Source: CAVQFB01 sp963711675 (GTDB taxonomy: Bacteria; Acidobacteriota; Terriglobia; Terriglobales; Acidobacteriaceae). Taken from it: 64,000 nt of DNA. Below are positions 1 to 10,155 of this stretch, piece after piece. The notes below the pieces were generated by a model. The model ran no database searches. It was given only the letters and a program-made list of their open reading frames with translations, and was not told where the DNA came from. The translations under genes were made by a program, and so were the position numbers. Positions within the stretch are counted from its first letter, which is position 1, and every line of letters starts with the position of its first letter. The DNA lies in the NCBI GenBank assembly GCA_963711675.1, contig CAVQFB010000003.1, positions 465,677 through 529,676 on the forward strand. The letters are read 5' to 3'.

Positions 1-351
1 GAGAAACGCCGGGATCTGAAGGACGTCGGCCACTTCCGCGACCTTGGCCACATCCCCTGTCTCGTGCACATCTGTCAGGACGGGGACGTGCACTTCCTCC
101 TTTACCTTCTTAAGAATTCGCAAACCTTCCACGAGCCCCGGCCCGCGAAAGCTCTTCACCGAAGTCCGATTAGCCTTGTCATAGGAAGCTTTAAAAATGA
201 AGGGCACGTTCAGCGATCTTGTCACGCCCTTGATCACTTCGGCCATGAACAGGGCGTGCTCTTCGCTCTCAATGACGCAAGGGCCGGCAATGAGAAAGAG
301 ATTCCCCGAGCCGATGTTCACGCCTTCGACGATGAAGCTGTGCGTTGTCAT
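1..351 (-). CDS. kdsA: 3-deoxy-8-phosphooctulonate synthase (KdsA), cut by window edge
   Basis: KdsA condenses arabinose-5-phosphate with phosphoenolpyruvate to make KDO-8-phosphate, a precursor of the lipopolysaccharide core, in the cytoplasm. Only the first 117 codons are present; the gene runs off the left edge. The translated N-terminus carries the family signatures: the AGPCVIES segment, FKASYDKANRTS, the SFRGPG loop and VLTDVHE, followed by VADVLQIPAF. The start is the ATG at 351. The gene lies 41 bases downstream of the pyrG stop on the same strand, so the two are probably cotranscribed, a pairing known from other bacteria. It indicates a Gram-negative envelope with LPS. Confidence 0.95.
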   Translation of the reverse strand, partial: MTTHSFIVEGVNIGSGNLFLIAGPCVIESEEHALFMAEVIKGVTRSLNVPFIFKASYDKANRTSVKSFRGPGLVEGLRILKKVKEEVHVPVLTDVHETGDVAKVAEVADVLQIPAFL

Positions 352-392
352 TTACCGCGGCGAGCACGATCGCATACAAACGGCGAGTCGCC

Positions 393-2066
<1,674 letters not shown>

Positions 2067-2226
2067 CTGTTCCTCGCTCTGATTTTTGTCTTGGATTCGT
2101 GCAGGCTGGGGTGCACGATCAATTATGCCAGAGATTATTCGGGAAGGGAACAGTGGAAAAGCAGGCGAAAATCCATCATTATGGGGAATAGATTAACGCG
2201 GAGTTAGCCCGATCAGCGCGCATCCA

Positions 2227-3243
2227 ATGAGATACCCAATTATGTCGTCATGCCATGAGTCGCGGGTGTCACTGCTATTGGGCTTAATCTTGGCTTTTCT
2301 TTTCTCGATAACTGCGTTTGCGAACGCGCAGCAACTCGCCCACCGGCTCATCCTCAAAGATGGCAGTTATCAGCTCGTTTCCAAGTACGAGGTCAAGGGC
2401 GACCGCGTTCGTTACCACAGCTCGGAACGCGACGAGTGGGAGGAACTTCCGAAAGAACTGGTGGACTGGCCCGCCACCGAGAAGTTCGAGAAAGACCGGG
2501 CTGCCGGTGTTCCCAGCCCCGAAGCTGCCGCGCTCGATAAGGAACTCGAAGCCGAGCGCAAAGCCGAAGAACTGAAGACGCCACAGGTCGCTCCCGGCTT
2601 ACGCTTGCCTGAAGACGGCGGAGTGTTCCTGCTGGATAACTTTCAAAGCCAGGCGCAACTTGCCGAGCTGCAGCAGACTGGCGGCGAAATCAACAGAAAC
2701 ACGAAGGGCAACATCTTTCGCGCGACGATCAATCCCATCGCGAGTGCAAAGCAGACCATCGAAGTGTCGGGTCAACACGCCAAAGTGCAGTCGCACGTCG
2801 CCCTGCCCACCATTTATGTAAATGCCGCGCAGCAAGAAGATTCCGAAGCGAGTCCCCAGAAGCCTCAACAGCCACAACAACCGCAGATGCCTTTCGACCG
2901 CTTCAAGATCGTTCGCATGCAGGTAAAAGGGGACAAGCGCATCGTGGGCGATATCAAAATCGCCGTGTACGGTAAGGTAAGCCAGGAACAGACCCTGGTG
3001 CAGACGACGGCGCAGGAAATCTCCGGTGGCTGGATCAAAGTGACTCCCAAGGACGAACTCAAACCGGGGGAATATGCGGTCGTCGAAATGATGGGAAAAG
3101 AAGGGATGAATCTTTACGTTTGGGATTTCGGCGTCAATCCCAACGCTCCTGCCAACGCCGGCGCATGGACGCCCGACGCGTCAGAACTGAAGCCCAAGCC
3201 AGAAAAACCTGTAGACCTGCAGAAGCGGGATAAAACGCAGTGA
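2227..3243 (+). CDS. Secreted protein of unknown function
   Basis: I do not recognise a family. The product of about 338 residues starts with a hydrophobic segment followed by ANAQQ, which reads as a Sec signal peptide, so it is probably exported. The region after the signal (LILKDGSYQLVSKYEVKGDRV) resembles a short beta-rich domain found in secreted acidobacterial proteins; the middle is charged and helical (residues about 85-125); around residues 215-225 there is a Gln/Pro-rich linker (QKPQQPQQPQ), then a second beta-rich part and a Lys/Pro-rich tail. There is no clear ribosome site before the ATG at 2227; the ATG at 2242 and a GTG at 2266 are alternative starts. It is transcribed away from pyrG and converges on the diguanylate cyclase gene. 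Confidence 0.7.
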   Translation: MRYPIMSSCHESRVSLLLGLILAFLFSITAFANAQQLAHRLILKDGSYQLVSKYEVKGDRVRYHSSERDEWEELPKELVDWPATEKFEKDRAAGVPSPEAAALDKELEAERKAEELKTPQVAPGLRLPEDGGVFLLDNFQSQAQLAELQQTGGEINRNTKGNIFRATINPIASAKQTIEVSGQHAKVQSHVALPTIYVNAAQQEDSEASPQKPQQPQQPQMPFDRFKIVRMQVKGDKRIVGDIKIAVYGKVSQEQTLVQTTAQEISGGWIKVTPKDELKPGEYAVVEMMGKEGMNLYVWDFGVNPNAPANAGAWTPDASELKPKPEKPVDLQKRDKTQ

Positions 3244-3245
3244 CC

Positions 3246-3370
3246 AGTACCCAGTGGCTAGTGCCTGGTACCTAGCTCAAGAGCAAGAATCTGCAGATTT
3301 CCTGAGGGGGAAGAGTTCAAGCTGGACCAAGAACGAAGAACTAGATACTAGACACTAGGTACCGGGTACT
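3246..3370. repeat. Long imperfect inverted repeat between convergent genes
   Basis: Positions 3246-3275 and 3341-3370 are inverted copies of each other with 24 of 30 bases matching. Both arms are made of TAC/CTAG-rich units such as GGTACCTAG and CTAGGTACC. The arms enclose about 65 bases. The element begins three bases after one stop codon and ends ten bases before the convergent one, so the RNA from either side could fold into a long hairpin and act as a bidirectional terminator. It may also be a copy of a dispersed intergenic repeat. Confidence 0.6.
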
Positions 3371-3380
3371 AGCTACCGAC

Positions 3381-4433
3381 CTACTTCATCACTCCGCGCT
3401 GCGCAATTCCGATGTTGTCCCGGGTGCTGTTCTTCACCATGTACATCATCTCGTCGGCCTGGCGGATGATGTCGTGCGGGGTCTTGGCGTCATGAGGATA
3501 GGTCGCCACGCCCATGCTGGCACGGACATTCAGGTTCAGTCCTTCTTCGCGGCAGAACATGCTCACGCGCAGCGCGTCGCGCAAGCGCTTGGCCACGGTG
3601 AGGGCTGAGTCTTTACCGGTTTGCGGAAGCAGCACAACGAATTCGTCGCCGCCGTAACGGAACGCGTAATCAATTAACCGTAACTGCGCCTTGATCAGGT
3701 ACCCGATCTCAGCCAGCAGCTTGCTGCCCACCAGGTGTCCGTGCGTGTCGTTCACTTGCTTGAAATGGTCCAGATCGATAAACACCACGGTGAATTCGTA
3801 ATTGAAGCGCGAAGAGCGGTAGACCTCGGTTTCAAGAACTTTGTAAAGATGCCGGGCGTTGAACAGTCCCGTGCAATCGTCGGTGATCGTGAGCTCCTGA
3901 ATTTTTTCGACCGCCCGCGCGTTCTCGATTGCAATGGCCGCGTAGTCACACAAGGACTGCAAGAAGAAAGTTTCCTGATCGGTGAAATTCTCCATGCGGA
4001 CGTTCACGAGCTGGATCACGCCCAGGACGCGGTGCTTGGAGCGCAGCGGCACACAGATGATGGACTGAGTCTCCCACCGGGTCATCTCGTCAATGCGCTT
4101 GGCAAATCGCGGATCGGCGCACACGTCCGGCACGATCAGCTGTTCACCGTTTTTTGCCACCCACCCGGCGATGCCTTCTCCGACTTTCAGCCGAACGTCT
4201 TTGAGTGCCTCAGCGGCGTCGCCTACCGCGATGGCGAAGTACAGTTCGTTCTTGGCCTCGTCCACCATCAGCAGGGACCAGGTGTCGGGACGGAAATACT
4301 CCGCCATCTTCTCCATGATGGTTTGCAGAATGGAGTCGAGATCGAGGGACGAGGTCAGGGCCTTGGCCACATCGTGGAAGATCGTCAGCTCTTGACTTTG
4401 CCGTTTGCGGTCGGCTTCGGTGGCCTCAGGCAT
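3381..4433 (-). CDS. GAF domain diguanylate cyclase (GGDEF)
   Basis: A 350-residue cytoplasmic protein predicted to make the second messenger cyclic di-GMP from two GTP. The N-terminal two fifths (about residues 20-165) are a GAF sensor domain (GEGIAGWVA, then a CVPL core); the C-terminal half is a GGDEF domain with an intact GGDEF signature and, five residues before it, RLID, which fits the RxxD product-inhibition site. The frame stays open to 4652, but the ATG at 4433 has a GAGGA ribosome site eight bases upstream and begins the conserved part, so I place the start there. No membrane segment is visible, so the input is probably a soluble ligand or redox signal. Confidence 0.9.
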   Translation of the reverse strand: MPEATEADRKRQSQELTIFHDVAKALTSSLDLDSILQTIMEKMAEYFRPDTWSLLMVDEAKNELYFAIAVGDAAEALKDVRLKVGEGIAGWVAKNGEQLIVPDVCADPRFAKRIDEMTRWETQSIICVPLRSKHRVLGVIQLVNVRMENFTDQETFFLQSLCDYAAIAIENARAVEKIQELTITDDCTGLFNARHLYKVLETEVYRSSRFNYEFTVVFIDLDHFKQVNDTHGHLVGSKLLAEIGYLIKAQLRLIDYAFRYGGDEFVVLLPQTGKDSALTVAKRLRDALRVSMFCREEGLNLNVRASMGVATYPHDAKTPHDIIRQADEMMYMVKNSTRDNIGIAQRGVMK

Positions 4434-4753
4434 GCCAAATCCTCGGTATTGCGGCGGGGAAAATGTGCTCAAATTATATGCGCCGGGTTGAAAGGGCGGC
4501 AACGAAACCTTCGTAACCCCAGTACCCACAAAGCCACGTACGGGCACGGCTTTTCGCGGGTTAGTCTTCCGTTTATTGCAGGGTATTCCCCCTGTTTCGC
4601 TTGGTTCGCGGCTGCAATTTTTCACGGCTCCCGAAGATTCAGGGGCTAACATATATTTGTTGTCTGTGAATCCGGTGCAACATGCGCTTTGAGCCGGCTT
4701 GCCTTGCCTAAAGGAGAGTCGTCCGTAGAAGGAAAGTCTGAAGGAGCTTCACA

Positions 4754-5659
4754 GTGGCATCGTTTGGCGCACGCTTGAAGCAGGAGCGCGAGAAACAACG
4801 TATCAGTCTTGACGATGTTTCGCTCTCTACCAAGATTGGCACTCGCCTGCTCCAGGCTCTTGAGGAAGAGAAATTCGACCAGCTCCCGGGCGGAATCTTC
4901 AACAAAGGTTTCGTCCGCGCCTATGCGCGACATCTTGGGCTCGACGAAAATCAGGCAGTCGCCGACTACCTTCAGGCAGCCGGCCAGTTGCCGCCACCGG
5001 ATCCCTTGGCCCATGTGCCTCAACCCGGCAAGCCCCCCGTCAAGCCGGAGGAGAGCGCCGCTCCCGCTGCAAAGCAAGCTGCTCCGCCGGCAAGAACCCT
5101 AAAGAAGATCGAAGCTGCCGCTGAGTCCCACCCGCTCCCGGTCTTTAGCGATGTGGTCGCAAAAAGGGAAGAGGACCGCCCCGTCCCGATTCCGTGGGGC
5201 ATCTTGGCGGCTGTTTTGTTTGTCGTGGCATTGGTCTTTGGGCTGTGGGGCTACTTCAGGCGTGAACGGGAGCCAGTCGCACTGCACCTCGCTTCGTCGT
5301 CCAGCAACGCTCCGATGTCGGCACCCTCAAGGATGCCGGAACCTTCGGCTGCGGGTAGTGGTGGTAGCGCCGCTGCACCCGCTGCAGGAACCTTCCTTTT
5401 ATCGATCCATGCTAACAATGATTCGTGGCTGCTCGTCACCGCCGATGGGAACAAGGTTTTTGACAATACGCTGGAAGCCGGCGGCGAAAAGTCCTTTCCG
5501 GCTCGGAAAGAAATCGTCATCAAAGCGGGCAGTATTGGGGACCTGGAAGTCTCCTTCAACGGCAACAAACTGGCGCGACAAGGCGAGGAAGGCCAAGTTA
5601 AAACCTTGACCTTCGGTCCCCAGGGCATCCAGCCTCCGGCAATGAAACCGCCTGGCTAA
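4754..5659 (+). CDS. RodZ-like helix-turn-helix membrane protein
   Basis: This 301-residue protein has the RodZ/DUF4115 architecture: a cytoplasmic HTH_25-type DNA-binding-like domain (residues about 1-70; FGARLKQEREKQRISLDDVS), a Pro/Ala-rich linker, one membrane segment (about 148-168, GILAAVLFVVALVFGLWGYF) and a C-terminal beta-rich DUF4115 domain outside the membrane. RodZ links MreB to the cell-wall elongation machinery, so a role in rod shape is likely but not proven here. The start is a GTG at 4754 with AAGGAG seven bases upstream. Confidence 0.85.
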   Translation: MASFGARLKQEREKQRISLDDVSLSTKIGTRLLQALEEEKFDQLPGGIFNKGFVRAYARHLGLDENQAVADYLQAAGQLPPPDPLAHVPQPGKPPVKPEESAAPAAKQAAPPARTLKKIEAAAESHPLPVFSDVVAKREEDRPVPIPWGILAAVLFVVALVFGLWGYFRREREPVALHLASSSSNAPMSAPSRMPEPSAAGSGGSAAAPAAGTFLLSIHANNDSWLLVTADGNKVFDNTLEAGGEKSFPARKEIVIKAGSIGDLEVSFNGNKLARQGEEGQVKTLTFGPQGIQPPAMKPPG

Positions 5660-5886
5660 GTACCAGAAAATACGCCTCAATCCCAAATTGGTACCGTTTA
5701 ACCCCGACCCGTCTCAGTCCAATATCGCAGTAACCCACCCGGTCCCAACGCCATTGCGCCGCGCACCCTTCTCTGGTAACTTTTTAGAAGTTCCGAAGCC
5801 CACATTTCATTCGTCTGACGGTCATTGTGGCTGATTCTTCAATCCCTCCCGACATACCGTCCAGGCTGCGTTAAGGAGAAACAAAT

Positions 5887-7068
5887 TTGTCCTCTAAGAA
5901 CCGATACCTGTTTACCTCTGAGTCCGTGACCGAGGGCCATCCGGATAAGATTGCCGACCAGATTTCCGACGCTATTCTTGATGCTTGCCTGGCGGAAGAT
6001 CCGGCCAGCCGCGTCGCCTGTGAAACGTTGACTGCCACTGGACTTGTCGTTATCGCCGGTGAAATCACCACCAAAGCGTACGTCGATTTCCAGTCGCTGG
6101 TGCGTGGCGTGGTGCAGTCCATCGGCTATGACAACGCCCTTTATGGCTTCGACTCCAACACCTGCGCCGTGATCTCCAGCATCAACAAGCAGTCTGGCGA
6201 CATCGCGATGGGGGTCGATACGGGCGGCGCCGGCGACCAGGGCATGATGTTCGGCTTCGCCGTGAATGAGACGCCGGAGCTGATGCCGATTCCTATCTCT
6301 CTGGCACACAAGCTCACTCAGCGACTCTCTGAAGTTCGCAAGAACGGCACTTGCCCTTACCTTCGTCCCGACGGAAAATCCCAGGTCACGGTCGAATATG
6401 ACTCCAACGGCAAGCCGCAACGGGTTGACGCCGTGGTCATCTCCACGCAGCATTCTGAAACGGTAGGGAACGATCAACTACGGGCTGACATCCTTAAGCA
6501 CGTGATTCAAGCCGTAATCCCCGCCAATCTTCTCGATGCCGATACTCACTACCACATCAATCCTACGGGACGCTTTGTCATCGGCGGCCCCATGGGTGAC
6601 ACCGGTCTGACCGGGCGCAAGATCATCGTCGACACCTACGGCGGCATGGGCCGTCACGGTGGCGGCGCATTCAGCGGCAAGGATCCGACGAAGGTCGATC
6701 GTTCGGCCGCTTACATGGCTCGCTACATTGCGAAGAATATCGTCGCCGCGGGCCTGGCTCACAAGTGTGAAGTTCAGCTCGCATACGCCATCGGCGTGGC
6801 GGAACCGGTCAGCGTTCTGGTCGACACTTTCGGAACCGGCAAGGTGGACAATGCGGTTCTGTCCGACCTGATTCGCGCGAATTTCAAGCTGACTCCCAAG
6901 GGCATCATCGAGTCCCTGAACCTGCGGCGCCCGATTTATCGCAAGACCGCCGCTTATGGCCACTTCGGCCGCAATGACAAGGACTTCACCTGGGAGGCCA
7001 CGGACAAGGCCGCCCGTCTGGCCAGCGACGCCGGCGTTCGTGAGCCCGCGCACGCAGGCCGAAAATAA
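5887..7068 (+). CDS. metK: S-adenosylmethionine synthetase
   Basis: MetK makes S-adenosylmethionine from methionine and ATP. The 393-residue product has the expected length and all signatures: GHPDKIADQ near the N-terminus, GAGDQGMMFG in the middle and the GGGAFSGKD P-loop-like motif. The start is TTG at 5887, with AAGGAG eight bases upstream; no ATG in frame sits at the right place. ahcY follows after 55 bases, so synthesis of SAM and removal of its by-product are in one unit. The 227-base leader upstream shows no SAM riboswitch that I can recognise. Confidence 0.98.
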   Translation: MSSKNRYLFTSESVTEGHPDKIADQISDAILDACLAEDPASRVACETLTATGLVVIAGEITTKAYVDFQSLVRGVVQSIGYDNALYGFDSNTCAVISSINKQSGDIAMGVDTGGAGDQGMMFGFAVNETPELMPIPISLAHKLTQRLSEVRKNGTCPYLRPDGKSQVTVEYDSNGKPQRVDAVVISTQHSETVGNDQLRADILKHVIQAVIPANLLDADTHYHINPTGRFVIGGPMGDTGLTGRKIIVDTYGGMGRHGGGAFSGKDPTKVDRSAAYMARYIAKNIVAAGLAHKCEVQLAYAIGVAEPVSVLVDTFGTGKVDNAVLSDLIRANFKLTPKGIIESLNLRRPIYRKTAAYGHFGRNDKDFTWEATDKAARLASDAGVREPAHAGRK

Positions 7069-7123
7069 GTCCGCGTAACGAAATTGGTCTCAAACTTTTT
7101 GCAATCAGCGCCACAGGAGAAGT

Positions 7124-8401
7124 ATGTCGACAACACCGACGCAAGTGCACTGCGACGTAAAGAACATGGAACTGGCCGATATGGGAAAGAAGCGCATTGA
7201 CTGGGCGAACCAGTCGATGAAGGTGCTTCAGATCATTCGGAAGGAATTCATCAAGAATCAGCCGCTGAAAGGCATTCGCATTTCGGCCTGTCTGCACGTG
7301 ACCGCTGAGACGGCGAACCTGGCCATCTGCCTTCGCGACGGCGGAGCGGACGTTGTGCTCTGCGGTTCGAATCCGCTCTCGACCCAGGACGACGTTGCCG
7401 CCAGCCTGGTGCGCGATCACGGCATTTCAGTTTTCGCCATCAAAGGCGAGGACAACGACACCTATTACAGCCATATCCTGGCGGCCATCGACCACCGTCC
7501 GCAGATCACCATGGACGACGGCGCGGATCTGGTGAGCGTGCTCCACACCAAGCGCAAGGACGTTCTTGAGCACGTGATCGGCGGTACCGAGGAAACCACC
7601 ACGGGTGTGATTCGCCTGCGCGCCATGGCCAAGGAAGGCGTGCTGCGTTATCCCATCGTTGCCGTGAACGATGCGGACACCAAGCACCTGTTTGACAACC
7701 GCTACGGTACCGGACAGTCCACCATCGACGGCATCATCCGCGCGACTAACTTCCTGCTGGCGGGGTCCAAGTTCGTGGTTGCCGGCTATGGCTGGTGCGG
7801 CCGCGGACTGGCCAGCCGCGCTCGCGGCGCCGGCGCCGAAGTCATCGTCACGGAGATTGATCCGACAAAAGCGCTGGAGGCTGTGATGGACGGCTTCCGC
7901 GTCATGTCCATGCACGAAGCCGCGCGCTTGGGCGACGTCTTCTGCACGGTGACCGGCAACAAGAACGTGCTATCGAAAGAACACTTCGAAGTCATGAAGG
8001 ACGGAGCGATTATTTCGAACTCCGGCCACTTCAACGTGGAAATCGATATCCCAAGCCTGGAGAAGATGGCTTCCTCGAAGCGCACTACCCGCGCTTTCGT
8101 CGAGGAATACTCGATGAAAGACGGCCGCAAGATCAACCTGCTCGGCGAAGGCCGCCTCATCAACCTCGCCGCGGCCGAAGGCCACCCGCCATCCGTGATG
8201 GATATGAGCTTCGCGGATCAGGCTCTTTCCTGCGAATACATGGTGAAGAACTACTCCAAGCTGGAGAAGACGGTCTACACCGTACCGCAGGAACTCGACA
8301 AGCGCGTCGCGCGCCTGAAGCTCGAGTCCATGGGGATCAAGATCGACCGCCTGACGGCAGAGCAAGAGGAATATCTGGCGGGCTGGTCGGAAGGAACGTA
8401 G
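7124..8401 (+). CDS. ahcY: Adenosylhomocysteinase
   Basis: This 425-residue enzyme hydrolyses S-adenosylhomocysteine to adenosine and homocysteine, relieving product inhibition of methyltransferases. It has the substrate-binding segments (CLHVTAETANL; FDNRYGTGQSTIDG) and an NAD-binding GYGWCGRG loop. It lacks the insertion of about 40 residues seen in eukaryotic and many proteobacterial enzymes and ends in YLAGWSEGT, so it belongs to the short archaeal-type subfamily. The ATG at 7124 has AGGAGAAGT just upstream. It sits 55 bases behind metK and is followed by a strong terminator. Confidence 0.97.
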   Translation: MSTTPTQVHCDVKNMELADMGKKRIDWANQSMKVLQIIRKEFIKNQPLKGIRISACLHVTAETANLAICLRDGGADVVLCGSNPLSTQDDVAASLVRDHGISVFAIKGEDNDTYYSHILAAIDHRPQITMDDGADLVSVLHTKRKDVLEHVIGGTEETTTGVIRLRAMAKEGVLRYPIVAVNDADTKHLFDNRYGTGQSTIDGIIRATNFLLAGSKFVVAGYGWCGRGLASRARGAGAEVIVTEIDPTKALEAVMDGFRVMSMHEAARLGDVFCTVTGNKNVLSKEHFEVMKDGAIISNSGHFNVEIDIPSLEKMASSKRTTRAFVEEYSMKDGRKINLLGEGRLINLAAAEGHPPSVMDMSFADQALSCEYMVKNYSKLEKTVYTVPQELDKRVARLKLESMGIKIDRLTAEQEEYLAGWSEGT

Positions 8402-8405
8402 TTGT

Positions 8406-8428
8406 GTGGGGCGGACACTCTTGTCCGC
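8406..8428. repeat. Dispersed hairpin repeat, copy 1
   Basis: A GC-rich element built on GCGGACA-CTCT-TGTCCGC (8411-8428), a perfect seven-base inverted repeat with a four-base loop. The same 24-base string occurs at 13588-13611, inside pmbA, and a diverged copy forms the terminator at 8450-8478. It lies five bases after the ahcY stop. Confidence 0.8.
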
Positions 8429-8449
8429 GTGAAGAATTAGAAGATATGT

Positions 8450-8478
8450 GGAGCGGGCACTCCTGTCCGCTCCTTTTT
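8450..8478 (+). terminator. Intrinsic terminator of metK-ahcY
   Basis: GGAGCGGGCA (8450-8459), loop CTCC, TGTCCGCTCC (8464-8473) and then TTTTT (8474-8478). The ten-base stem has a single G-T pair. It is related in sequence to the repeat just upstream, so a repeat copy appears to serve as terminator. Confidence 0.85.
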
Positions 8479-8539
8479 CATTCCTGAGAGACGGGCCGGG
8501 GGCGTGTCTCTTTCTTGTCGATCGGAACGTGCAACTGCC

Positions 8540-9394
8540 TCAGGCGGTACCCGTGACCGTGACCACGGTCGCGGGAAAGTTGACGCTCCTGCCGTCATAG
8601 AAGCGGCGTATGTCGGCCATCACTTCGCCAGCCGTTGTTTCCATCTGATCGGGCGGCACGGCGGCTATCAACTTGCGGAAAGGAGCCGCCAGTTCCTTCA
8701 TCGATTCCCACGCTTCTTCGGGCGGTCCGGGCCAAGGCCAGGCGACTTGCGTCTTAGAGGTCTTAACGCCGGCGAATCCTGCCGTCGCCAAAGTGCTTGC
8801 GAGTTTAGTCTCGTCCGCGAATCTGAAGACGTGGGGTGCGTCCGGCGGCGGGGGAGGCACATTGAGGCGCTTCAGAAATGGTCCCAGGGCGGTGGAGAAT
8901 AGCGGGTTCTCCGCCAGCGACCCCCAGGTCGCAAACGATACGCGGCCTCCTGGCTTCAGCACCCGGCGAATCTCCCGCAGGGCCTGCTGAACTTCCGGAA
9001 AGAACATGATTCCGAAGCGGCAGGTCACGCGATCGAACTCCCCATTCGCAAAGGGCAGTTGTTCTGCGTCAGCAGCCTGAAACTCCATTTGGGTCAAGCC
9101 CTGTGCCCTCGCGTTTTCACGGATAGCTTCCAGCATGCCGGGAACGAGATCCGTGGCAACCACGCGACCTCCAGATCCCACTACCTCGGCCACGCTAAGC
9201 GCCGGTTCGCCCGTGCCACTCGCCAGGTCCAACACGTGCATGCCCGGCAGCAGTTCGGCGCCATTCACGACCAGGTCAGTAGCCGCGCGTGACTGGGTGG
9301 CGAGCTGCTGATTCCACTTTCTCCAGAAAGGCGCGGCGGCGGTCCATTCCTCGCGGATTAATTCCTTGTGCTCGGGGCCTTGACTCTGAGTCAC
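8540..9394 (-). CDS. Class I SAM-dependent methyltransferase (UbiE-like)
   Basis: A 284-residue cytoplasmic methyltransferase. Motif I (VLDLASGTGEPALSVA), an acidic residue after the next strand (VVATDLVPGML), motif II (AADAEQLPF) and the post-motif VLKPGGRVSFATWG are all visible, as in the UbiE/COQ5 group. The substrate cannot be read from sequence; small metabolites such as quinones or arsenite are both possible, but no Cys triad typical of ArsM is present. The frame is open to an ATG at 9463, but the GTG at 9394 has GGAG six bases upstream and starts just before the conserved helix, so I prefer it. Confidence 0.85.
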   Translation of the reverse strand: MTQSQGPEHKELIREEWTAAAPFWRKWNQQLATQSRAATDLVVNGAELLPGMHVLDLASGTGEPALSVAEVVGSGGRVVATDLVPGMLEAIRENARAQGLTQMEFQAADAEQLPFANGEFDRVTCRFGIMFFPEVQQALREIRRVLKPGGRVSFATWGSLAENPLFSTALGPFLKRLNVPPPPPDAPHVFRFADETKLASTLATAGFAGVKTSKTQVAWPWPGPPEEAWESMKELAAPFRKLIAAVPPDQMETTAGEVMADIRRFYDGRSVNFPATVVTVTGTA

Positions 9395-9693
9395 TTCACT
9401 CTCCGTCTTGCGAATTTGGCGCCGGGTCAGGACCGTATGAGTATAGAACTGACTCGTAAACAAGGGCTACGGATCCGACAGCAGATTTCCCAGTTCTGGC
9501 GCCTTTGTCGTCGGTCTGCCTCCCTCCCGTGACTTCTAATGCTCATTGTCATTCCGGGTACGGCTGACACTCGGTTCTTCTGGATCGACGGTCCAGGGTA
9601 TAGAAATCTCTTAGCCAATACTAATGTTCCGGTGGTAATGTGCCGATGAGTCGCGATACGTAGCTAGTGTCAGGTCATCGCCGGGGGGCGTCG

Positions 9694-10101
9694 ATGAAGG
9701 TTCTTTTGGTGGACGACAGCAAGTTCATGCGGTTGGCCAATGCCAAGGAGCTAACCAGGGCCGGCTATGAGGTGTTTACCGCCGAAGACGGCGAGGACGC
9801 GCTGCGGGTCGCGAACGAGAGTCAGCCTGACCTCATTCTCCTGGATATGATGCTTCCCAAGCTGAGCGGGCCCGAGGTGCTCAAGAGATTGAAGGCAAAT
9901 ACCGTCACCGCGTCCATTCCGGTGATTGTGCTCACCAGCCTGTCGCAAAAAAATGAAGAAAAACTGATCGAAGCGGGAGCCGCAGCCTACTTTGAAAAGG
10001 CATCCCTCAGCCTGGACAAGGGCGCCGGAGCCCTGGTCTCCGCGGTCCAGCAAGCTGAGCGGCAATTCGTAAAGAAAAAGATAGCTCGGGCCGGCTCTTA
10101 A
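9694..10101 (+). CDS. Single-domain response regulator (CheY-like)
   Basis: A 135-residue receiver domain without output domain. The acidic pocket (Asp7, Asp8), the phospho-acceptor Asp51 (LILLDMMLP), Thr81 and Lys102 are all present, so it should be phosphorylated by a partner histidine kinase, which is not in this window. I use the ATG at 9694 with a G-rich ribosome site; a GTG at 9667 would add nine residues that are not conserved. The short Lys-rich tail (FVKKKIARA) is unusual. It converges with asnA. Confidence 0.88.
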   Translation: MKVLLVDDSKFMRLANAKELTRAGYEVFTAEDGEDALRVANESQPDLILLDMMLPKLSGPEVLKRLKANTVTASIPVIVLTSLSQKNEEKLIEAGAAAYFEKASLSLDKGAGALVSAVQQAERQFVKKKIARAGS

Positions 10102-10155
10102 GCCGGCCGTCGCCAAAGTCCTTGCAACCGTGTCCCGCCACTGCCCGATAGAGAG

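Noticed and set aside
3735..4649. Open frame of 304 codons opposite the diguanylate cyclase
   Set aside because: Shadow frame; the GAF and GGDEF signatures are on the other strand and no ribosome site precedes it.
5660..5886. SAM riboswitch before metK
   Set aside because: I looked for the conserved cores of the known SAM classes and saw no convincing match; a covariance-model search would settle it.
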